A DNA stretch of 64,000 nt from Basidiobolus meristosporus CBS 931.73 (lineage: Eukaryota; Basidiobolomycota; Basidiobolomycetes; Basidiobolales; Basidiobolaceae). The notes beneath the pieces were generated by a model that had not been told where the DNA came from, searched no databases, and worked only from the letters and a program-made list of their open reading frames with translations. Where the stretch lies: contig MCFE01000184.1 of NCBI GenBank assembly GCA_002104905.1, positions 1-64,000 of the forward strand, written 5' to 3'. Positions 56,501 through 64,000 of the stretch are shown one piece after another; the stretch's first letter is position 1, and the number at the start of each line of letters is the position of its first letter. Position numbers and translations under genes: made by a program.

Positions 56501-57315
56501 AGAAAGGAGAACAATACATAATAATCGCTACCAATTATTTCTCAAAGTGGGTAGAAGCCCAAGCCGTCCGCAATAAAGATCAGAAGACAACCGCCCAATT
56601 CATTCTAGAACACCTCATCTGCCAACACGGATATCCTCAGATACTCCTGTCCAACAATGGTGGTTCCTTCCTGAACAACACCATGGCCCACCTGTGCAAA
56701 ATGATGGGCGTGAAACAAGTCTTCACGGCTGCGTATCACCCCCAGACTAACGGATTAACCGAGAGGATGAACCAGACGTGTTGCCGCATACTAGAGAAGC
56801 TTCACTGGGAACTTCCCCAATCATGGGCCGAGCTGCTCCCACTGACACTCCTAGCAATGCGCACCACACCAAATAAAACGACGGGTTTCTCCCCATATGA
56901 AATCCTATATGGACAAAGACCCAAGTGGCGGGAGGAAGCTGGATTGACGATGGAAGGTGTCCCCCTGACGACACATAACAACTATATAGAAAGGTTGATA
57001 CACCGTATCGCCCACCTATACATAAAAGTATTTGAAAATGTTGACAAGCACCTTCCCCCTCCACCCAAAAATGAGAAACTAACAAGACAAAAGTGGAAAC
57101 CAGGCGATAAGGTGTGGTACAACCAAACCATTGCAGGCCTCAAGTTCCGCCCACAATTTACACCCCAATGGATTGGCCCATGCACCGTGATCAGTTTGGA
57201 CCATGGACCAAAGTACACCATCACCCTGAATAATAAGACAATCAGCAACGTAGCGCCAGCCCATCTGAAACCGTTTCATGATGATCCACCGATCATCACT
57301 GAGACCAAAGAGTGA
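53474..57315 (+). pseudogene. Gyp2 pol: protease, RT, RNase H, integrase (1-nt frameshift, Asp to Asn in integrase)
   Basis: No own start codon; the frame opens at 53474. Protease LIDTGSS at 53972. RT has FCIDYRKLNAV, LDLISGYWQVE and YLDD at 55262-55273. RNase H has INCDGSLTGIGAVLG, the IECLAVV helix and TDHSALVW. The integrase zinc motif (RHMSLGHANP, CTTC) is cut by a frame change at about 56336: the first frame stops at 56351 and a new one opens at 56350. In that frame the triad would be D42, D102, E138, but position 102 is Asn (LLSNNGGSF, codon AAC at 56653). A GPY/F-like WIGPCTVI lies near the C-terminus. No chromodomain is seen. Confidence 0.9.
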
Positions 57316-57444
57316 TTAAATGATTATCAGGACAAGGATAGAGGAAGACACGGGATACATTTGAAGTTTATTAGAGGAGATTTTAGTCGATATAGGTACA
57401 AATAATATGCGCGAGGGAGTTCGCCCAAAGGGGAGAACAAAAGA

Positions 57445-58473
57445 ATGCATATGGAAAGCGCCAAAGGAAACAGTTCACCCAAAACTGGCGATACCCCTCC
57501 CACTAGCAAGAACCAAGATGATATCAAAAACAAAACCGACCTGCAAGTGTTAAGAGATATGGTACAAGCGTTACGTACGACAAGAGCCACCTATGAAGAG
57601 TCGTGTGCCGGAGCAGTCACACTAATACGAGACACAATCAGAGAGGGACAAGACAAGTTACCCACGCCGATACAAAGCATGGAGATACTACCCAAGAAGA
57701 CCGTGTACCACCTAAGAGGAGGTTCCTTGATCATTAAGGAGAAGGACGCCGCGCTGATTCCCGTATCCATACTGGACACAGTCAGACAGAAGACACAAGG
57801 AATCAACTTTCGCGCCCTCACGAGACCTCGAGAGCCCCCCTGTTTTGTTGCATACTTGCCATTAATAGGTACCATGGTTGTTGAGGTATACGCAGACCTG
57901 GTACAAGCTGCAAGAGCACCAGAAGTAGAACTCCCGATCGAAGGACTCCTCCAAGAAATTTGCGAACATCTCGAACCACATTTCCAAGAAGGAACCATCT
58001 TAGAGAAGATACGCGAACGGATTAAATACACCGGCCAGTTAACCCATGCAATCCACTGAGTTGCTGTGTTACAACTATTACAGTGGTTTACCATAGGACA
58101 ACTCAGGAATCAGTACAAAGTCCAACTCCAAGAAGCCAAAGAAACCGCCGCGGATTCTGTAGAAACCATGAGGCAAGTACAAAAGCGCCTCGATTGCGCC
58201 ACAGTTTCTACGGAAGAACTACAATACGTCTTGGAAGAAGCAAAAACTCGTTATCGACAACGGGTGACTGCCGACCGAGTGTACGCTCTCTTCAAAAGGT
58301 CCCCCGCCGTCATATTGAACACAAAAAGGACAAGCCCCGATAACGTTTGCAAGATAAAGAAGCAAGACTTTATCGCGCTATTGCACCTTTTCTCGTTCTC
58401 CAACCCTCCCGAGGAACTTACCCAGAACCCTATGTTTTGCCAACTATTTGGCTCTGTGGAAAACATCCCTTGA
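57445..58473 (+). pseudogene. Gyp2 accessory ORF between pol and 3' LTR, unknown function
   Basis: One frame from ATG 57445 to TGA 58471, interrupted once by TGA at 58057-58059 (612 bp then 411 bp, same frame). The first part is polar at the N-terminus (MHMESAKGNSSPKTGDTPPT), then mixed alpha/beta-looking (YHLRGGSLIIKEKDAALIPV; CFVAYLPLIGTMVVEVYADL). The second part begins with a short hydrophobic stretch (VAVLQLLQWFTI), then a charged, probably coiled-coil segment (QYKVQLQEAKETAADSVETM, TEELQYVLEEAKTRYRQR), ending in a Pro/Phe-rich tail. CpG content and codon use match pol. Its position is that of env in some gypsy elements, but no signal peptide or cleavage site is apparent. Confidence 0.7.
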
Positions 58474-58658
58474 GCAACACAGGCCGCACCCCACTCTGCC
58501 ACCGAATGGTATCAGGTACTTGCCCACAATCCCCTCGCAAGTAACAACCAGCAATGGTACTACGGTGACTCCCCATGCTCCGTAAACGAAATCAATCCTG
58601 GAGAAGCGAGTTAGTCAAAGAACTTCAAGGACGAAGCTCCCACTCAACCCCCGGGATA

Positions 58659-59045
58659 TGTGAGTACTCAATGTAGTACCCCCTCTTTGCCCAAGAGTTC
58701 TCCCAAGAGTTCCCTCCAGAGTCCTACCCGAAGTCCTCCAGTACCCTCCCTATAATTCCCCCACGCGTCCTCCCCTCCTATCCCTGCCCTTATCTAGTTA
58801 GAACACTTACCATAACAGGAAGGTGTTCACACCCCTATTTTATAACACATTGTCTATTGTCTAAGCCCCCCCAAGTGATATATATATCTACCCAATTGAA
58901 CCAGGAAGAACAACGAGATTTGGACAAAATAAACAGAAGTCTTTATTACCTTGCTACCTTCTATTGGAAGCTATTCTGAACCAAGTGGTACTGACTTGAC
59001 CTACAAGCTCTCCCACTCATCAAGTACAGTCAGTAATAACCCACA
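58659..59045 (+). repeat. 3' LTR of Gyp2
   Basis: 387 bp, about six substitutions from the 5' LTR. The sequence before it (CAACCCCCGGGATA) is not a clear polypurine tract. Confidence 0.9.
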
Positions 59046-59591
59046 CACTGTGTCAAATTTCAAGCAATGTCTTACATTGAGGGTAACATTATCTAGTTCA
59101 GTGGGCCATTTGCTGGAAGTAGACTAGTAAATGCAATGTGGGTGGAGAATCATAGTAAATTCAGTATGGGGGAGAAATGTATTGCAGACATGGATTAAAA
59201 TGGAGTGGATTGTCTGAAATAAGGATGTATTAAAGCATATAGAAAGCCAGGTAATAGTTTGCTCAGCAGGAAGCAGAAGCTCTACAATGAGATATTTAGT
59301 CAATTTTCAGTGAGAGTTGAGCTTATATTTGGATATCTAATGTAAGTCAGCATATTGACAGGTAAATACAGAGGAAGGTCATAATTAGGGGATAACAGCA
59401 GAATAGACTAAGTAGTGAAGATACTTATTACTACACAGTATATTCATATAAGAAGATATCCACTGAGAGAAATATGTCTGGAGCAATATGAGGAGTAAAA
59501 AAGCAAGAAAAGCACTATTCTAAGAAACATTATTAAGATTACAATCAAATACCAGTGAATATTTCTTGTCAATGGTATCATGATAAAAATT
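59046..59591. other. Unassigned AT-rich interval
   Basis: No ORF, repeat match within the window or motif that I can support. Confidence 0.3.
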
Positions 59592-59680
59592 ATAGTGCTG
59601 GATAGTGCTATACAGTGTTGGATTGATATGGCACTCTAAACAGGCTGGCACTATGGGGCACTACTCAATATAATAAGTCT
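59592..59680. mobile_element. FB-family remnant, 89 bp
   Basis: Flanked by ATT (59589-59591, 59681-59683). The right end, TCAATATAATAAGTCT, matches the FB terminus CCAATGGAACAAGTCT. The left TIR is lost. The interior has ATAGTGCTGG and GGCACTATGG motifs. Confidence 0.45.
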
Positions 59681-59786
59681 ATTGGCTAAGCACCAAGAGA
59701 TTTGCTGCAGATAATAAGGAGGTATTCATTGCATAAGTAGTGGCTACCAAGCATATGTTTGCAAGATGTATATGTTATTATCAATG

Positions 59787-60155
59787 TGCTATGATCTATT
59801 GCTTGAATGTTTAAGTTAGATCAGTGTTTAGTCAAATCAACTAGTTATATGCTTGGCCTATCAATATATCAGTATTATCTATTAAATCAGTGGCAATAGT
59901 CAGCAAATGAATCAGCAGATCTTTATCAAACAGAAATAGATATATAAGTAGCATCTTATTGGGTGATGATGATACAATCAAATGAGTCATCAGCCACAGC
60001 CTACATTAGAAGATACAATTAGTCAGCATTTTATCTGCCAAAATGTATAAAAGGAGCTGCTGGAACCTCAATAATGATCAGTTCAAGTTTTAGTGAATAC
60101 AATACTAGCTAAACTCCCTATTTCCTCTACAACTCGTATACCAAGACTTGTAGCA
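59787..60155 (+). repeat. Gyp1 solo LTR with AATG target duplication
   Basis: 369 bp, TGCTATGATCTATTGC to GACTTGTAGCA. Flanked by AATG (59783-59786, 60156-60159). Confidence 0.85.
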
Positions 60156-60417
60156 AATGCAAGGTATGTGGCTGCTTGATAAGTACCATACTGAAGCGCC
60201 ATAAAGTTCAGGTGATAGGAGTGTGTCAATTGTGACAGGTATGCATATGTAGAGGTTTGTAAGCAGGAAGCCATAGCTTTTTGGCTCAAACTATAATTGG
60301 AATACCTATTATAATAGTGGTTGAGCAGTTAAAAAAAGGTGATTCTACCTTGAATATGTAAACAGTGCAAGGGGAGGTAGAAGAAGGATATAGCATTGAG
60401 TAGGCTGGTATGGTTGC

Positions 60418-60787
60418 TGTTGCAATTTAAGAAGTGATATGGATACAAGGAACTTATCAAGAAATAGTGATAATAGTTGAATTGTTGTTTATTAGTAAAG
60501 AAGCTCAGTATTTATACTTTTGTAGAAGTAATACAGCTGTAACATTAAGTAAGGAGGCTTTCTCAATATTCAGGAGCATTTTGTAACAGTTTCAGGGTTG
60601 GTACATAATATTAGGTAAAAAGTGTTAATTTGATCTTCACTGTGGGGGAATAATCATAGGATCATAGATGTGAAGAAAGTGGCAAAGTTAGAGCTGTAAA
60701 TTAGTCCCACAGTGACCAGGACTAGTCCAGAATTGTTAAGTAAATTTTTAGCTGCTGAATGATATCAAATAGTCCAATATCTCAACA
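60418..60787 (-). repeat. Cop2 solo LTR with GTTGC target duplication
   Basis: 370 bp, TGTTGCAATTTAAGAAG to CCAATATCTCAACA. A perfect 5-bp duplication GTTGC (60413-60417, 60788-60792). Confidence 0.9.
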
Positions 60788-61172
60788 GTTGCATTATGCA
60801 GAACTAGTTGTAGGCCAATGTACTGCCATTATAATTTCTACAGAGATTCACAAGGAGGCCATCAAAAACTGTCAAGCTTTTGTCATATTGGGCAATTGGA
60901 TGTATTGGCTGGTTAGGTCTGCTTTAATAAATGTAGATGGCAGCAAGATCACCAAGATGTCATGCAATTCTTGCCAAAGAACTGCTCAAATACTGTTGTG
61001 CTCTTGAATTTATTTGGCAGTAAACCCAGCAAAACACTGGCATGATTCTGCTATCAGATTGTGTAGAGTATCAACAATTTCAACCTACCACCACTAATAT
61101 AGCTTAATTGCAGGATCCTTATTGCTGATCTGGATTAGATCTACTGGCAGAGCCAGATTATTTTTCTCAAGG

Positions 61173-61574
61173 AGTATCTCCATTGGAAGAACAGCAAATG
61201 GCCATTAGAATATCACTACCTACAATATTGGCAAGTATTTTTCAGCTCATTACTAAGCACCAATGAGGCAACTAGTTGCAGTGACTATAAGCTATATGCA
61301 TTGGTCCATAGAATTCTGGAAGTTGTCAAAGAATAGGATGAGCAGATGATACCTGTGGTGCAATAAATATTGCTGTTAAAGAGTGCAGTATGTTTGCTGC
61401 AAAGAGGTAACTCAAGTGGTGTAGTGTCACAGCCAAGGATTGAGTATTTCCAGATGTAAGGGCAGCAGAACACCATAAAGTGCTTGAACTACCACAAGAG
61501 TGATCAAATATAAAGCCCGCAGAAAAATCTATTGCAGCATGGCAGAGAGTGACTGTATTACTTATATCAAAATA
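61173..61574 (+). pseudogene. Plv gene 2 fragment
   Basis: Matches 30280-30670: GAACAGCAAATGGCCATTAG (DQQVTI region), GAGGCAACTAGTTGCAGTGA, and GCATGGCAGAGAGTGACTGT (the WKGDTVV equivalent). Ends where Gyp1 pol begins. Confidence 0.5.
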
Positions 61575-62508
61575 AGCTTGTAAGCCTACCACCAGTCAGA
61601 GATGTGGAACATGCCATTGAAACAGGAGATAGCCCTCCAGTGAGTAAGACACCTTACAGAATGAGTCCATTGGAGTTGGAAAAGATGAAGAGACAAATAG
61701 ATCAGTTACTGGAGCAAGGATATATCAGACCCAGCAAGTCACCTTGGGGAGCACCAGTACTTTTTGTGAAGAAGTAGCATGGAACACTTGGGAAGCACAT
61801 TGACTACAGAGCCCTCAACTCAGTTACTGTAAAGAATAAGTGCCCATACCTTGTATTGATGAGCTCTTGGATCAACTCAATGGAGCCACTATTTTCAGTA
61901 AGATTGACCTCATGTCAGGATAAACCAGATTAGGGTGAAGCCAGGAGACATCCATGAGACAGCATTCAGGACCAGATATGGGCATTACATATACTTAGTT
62001 ATGAGTTTGGCCTCACCAATGCCCCTGCAACATTCATGACTCCAAATGACTGTCTTCCAGGAGTACTTAGACAAGTTTGTGATAATACACCTAGATGACA
62101 TGTAGACATACAGCAAGCCAGAAGAGGATTGCATGGTGCACATTAAAAAGGTCTTTAAGAAGCTAAGAGAAAACAAACTATTTGGCAAGCTAGCCAAGTG
62201 TGAGTTCTTTGGGGAACATGTTGAATATCTGGAACACATAGTGACTAGCACAGGAGTTACTTTAGACCCTAACAAGGTTGAAATTATCAAGAATCTGAAG
62301 CAGCCCCATAGTATATCAGAGCTCAGATCATTCCTTGGAATGGTTTCCTATTATTGGATGCTTGTCAAGTCCTTTGCAAGTATTGTAGCCCCTTTACAAG
62401 ACTTAGGGTTAGGGCTTGCAAGATTTGCTAATAATACTTAACCATTAAGATATTGGTATCACAAGAAAAGAGACTCAGGAGAACCCTCTCAACTTTAATA
62501 GGGGAGAA
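61575..62508 (+). pseudogene. Gyp1 deletion derivative: RT fragment joined to pol 3' end
   Basis: It begins inside pol at the GLPPVRDV equivalent of 24820 and follows RT through [12 protein letters not shown] (62310-62350). It then jumps at about 62395 from CCCCTTTA to the last ~60 bp of pol, so RNase H and integrase (about 1.7 kb) are gone. The YLDD region is degraded. GYIRPSKSP here has Arg where the full copy has Trp. Confidence 0.8.
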
Positions 62509-62876
62509 TGTCATGATCCACTGCTTGAATGTTTAAGTTAGATCAGCTTTTAGTCAAATCAATTAGTTATATGTTCAGCTTATGAGTCTATCAGTATTAT
62601 CAATCAAATCAGTGGCATTAGTCAGCAAATGAATTAGCAGATCTTTATCAAACAGAAGTAGATATATTAGGCAGCATCTTATTGGGTGATGATGATACAA
62701 TCAAATGAGTCATCAGCCACAGCCTACATTAAGTAATACAACTAGTCAGCAATTGATCTGGCAAAATGTATATAAGGAGCGGCTGGAACCTCAATAAAAT
62801 CAGTTCAAGTTTTAGTGAATAAAATACTAGCTAAACTCCCTATTCCTCTACAACTCTTATACCAAGACTTGTAACA
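62509..62876 (+). repeat. 3' LTR of the deleted Gyp1
   Basis: 368 bp, TGTCATGATCCACTGC to CTTGTAACA, preceded by TAGGGGAGAA. Confidence 0.85.
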
Positions 62877-63550
62877 CACTCACCAAGTAACTCCATTAAA
62901 ATCCACTGGTCAATAAGTATTTCTGCTGCAATGCTCTATTTCCATTACTCTGTGGGTACCCAACAGCTTTACACCACTGCTTACTCACTGGTTCCCATAT
63001 GTCCTAGCCTTTAGCCAGCACTGAAAGGTCTAGCTCCTCATCTACCACTCTTTGCAATTAGTACTTGCAATATTCAAGAGTATTTTCTTGAGCGCTACTT
63101 CTGAAAAAGTGCTACAACCTCTTGGCATGCCATTAGTGTTCCAAAATCTCACTGAGGGCTTTGTGATTGCCTCTTGAGTACTTAACATTGTTGCTTGGTC
63201 TGTTAGCTGGATCTTCAATTTGTCAACAATGCAGGAAGTAGGGGCTGTGGTAGACCAATGCCTTGCTCTGCATACTTATCTACCTCACTGGATTGCAGCT
63301 CAACTGTCTGTGCTTTCAACTCTTGTGAAAACAGTTGTTTTCTTGTTAGCAATTCTTCTTGCTATGATGGAACTTAGTCTGTTCCAGGCTTACCATGTTA
63401 ACTGGCAAGTACCACATCATTTTTCTCATGCATCCCTGTCTCTGGTTGGATAGACTTTTTTGCCTTTACCTTTTCCTTTATCACTGCCAGGTCTTTCACT
63501 ACTACTTTGTCTGAGTGCATCTTGAATTGAGCTATGTTTACTCCTTGATA
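62877..63550 (-). pseudogene. Plv gene 2 C-terminal fragment
   Basis: Inverted match to 31330-31960 (CCACTGGTCAATAAGTATTT, GTGCTACAACCTCTTGGCAT, CACTACTACTTTGTCTGAGT). It ends at 63550 where another Plv TIR begins. Confidence 0.5.
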
Positions 63551-63551
63551 A

Positions 63552-64000
63552 ATACCTATGAAAAATAATTTGGTCCTGCAGGTTAAAACAATCCAGATGA
63601 GCCATCAAGATCTTGTCAGGAGAGTGCAATACTACCAATAGCTTGGAATTAATGACAATCTACACAATCTTATGACAGGATTACAACAGCATTTGGCTCA
63701 TTTAACAGCCAATTAAACTTACAAAACATCATGATGTTTGTATAGTGCTTTGCTGAGGGTGACATGGCATTGTTATGGTCTTGGTGCACTCTACAACAAC
63801 TTGAGTGGATCTAATCTGCCAGTATATCTAATTGCCCAATATAGCAAAAACTTAATGATGTCTTGATGGCCTCTTAGCAGGCCTCTGATGGTAATAAATT
63901 GGCAGTATGGCTGACTATAGCCAGTTCTGTATAATGTTACCATGCCAATTTACCAAATGGTATTTCCTTTTTCTACCTCCCCTTGGCCAATTTATATATA
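63552..64000 (-). pseudogene. Plv gene 1 3' end with TIR, running off the window
   Basis: It starts CCTATGAAAAATAATTTGG, a near-perfect TIR, followed by the gene 1 3' region shared with 20203-20640. It is truncated by the window edge. Confidence 0.6.

Larger units (their letters stand above)
52273..59045 (+). mobile_element. Gyp2 Ty3/gypsy retrotransposon with an extra 3' ORF
   Basis: 6773 bp, 387-bp LTRs, and a perfect 5-bp target duplication CACTG (52268-52272, 59046-59050). The LTRs differ at about six positions by eye. The order is LTR, primer site, gag, protease-RT-RNase H-integrase, accessory ORF, LTR. It is visibly richer in CpG and G+C than its surroundings, fitting a recent arrival. 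Defects: two gag stops, one pol frameshift, an integrase active-site substitution and one stop in the accessory ORF. Confidence 0.95.
59681..61172 (+). pseudogene. Plv gene 1 3' part with two nested solo LTRs
   Basis: 59692-59786 carries the GCAAGATGTATATG Cys-rich block start. 60156-60417 continues it (GTGTGTCAATTGTGACAGGT; GGGGAGGTAGAAG). 60788-61150 is the tail homologous to 7700-8050 (GAGATTCACAAGGAGGCCAT). It ends at a decayed TIR near 61157-61172 (CCAGATTATTTTTCTCAAGG). Removing the Gyp1 and Cop2 solo LTRs restores a continuous 3' region. Confidence 0.6.

Noticed and set aside
57445-58473. Calling the Gyp2 extra ORF an envelope gene.
   Set aside because: No signal peptide, cleavage motif or convincing transmembrane anchor is visible. 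Position alone is not enough.

Overview
The window is a graveyard of nested transposable elements. I found no host gene, rRNA or tRNA gene. The element mix suggests a filamentous fungus, probably a basidiomycete: Ty1/copia elements primed by half an initiator tRNA, Ty3/gypsy elements, and many decayed copies of a Tnp2/Plavaka-type transposase. That placement is an inference from family resemblance, and no single-copy gene supports it. Most of the sequence is AT-rich and poor in CpG. The exceptions are a young gypsy element (52.3-59.0 kb) and the first ~290 bp.

Family names used here. Cop1, Cop2 and Cop3 are three copia families. Gyp1 and Gyp2 are two gypsy families. Plv is a two-gene DNA transposon with terminal inverted repeats (TIRs) close to CCCTATGAAAAATAATT; gene 1 is a Tnp2-like transposase and gene 2 is a divergently transcribed companion of unknown function. 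FB is a foldback/MITE family with ends AGACTTGTTCCATTG and 3-bp target duplications. Rep1 is a ~1.1-kb LTR-like repeat.

Layout. 0-8.35 kb: an old Cop1 copy (+) with a 211-bp FB MITE at its gag start and a Plv copy (3837-8069) inside its reverse transcriptase. 8.35-17.7 kb: a second Plv copy (-), broken by Rep1, by a nearly intact Cop1 with LTRs I read as identical (10500-15185, target duplication AAATT) and by another 211-bp MITE. 17.7-20.2 kb: Plv fragments. 20.2-32.3 kb: the most complete Plv copy (about 5.7 kb without inserts), carrying a full Gyp1 (22902-27809) in gene 1 and an internally deleted Cop3 (28328-29855) between its two genes. 32.3-50 kb: fragments of Plv, Rep1, FB, Cop2 and Gyp1 LTRs, including a chimeric LTR triplication at 41575-42338. 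50-52.2 kb: a Rep1 copy split by a 982-bp foldback element. 52.3-59.0 kb: a CpG-rich Gyp2 (target duplication CACTG) with an extra ORF between pol and the 3' LTR. 59-64 kb: more Plv remnants with two clean solo LTRs and a deleted Gyp1.

The genes do not form a cellular pathway. In each retroelement, gag packages the RNA, protease cuts the polyprotein, reverse transcriptase/RNase H copies the RNA from a tRNA primer, and integrase inserts the copy. Almost every coding region is broken. Cop1 at 10.5-15.2 kb is closest to functional, with one apparent 1-nt frameshift. The most unusual items are the Gyp2 accessory ORF, the FB family with its exact 10-bp repeat array, the Plv companion gene and the LTR triplication.
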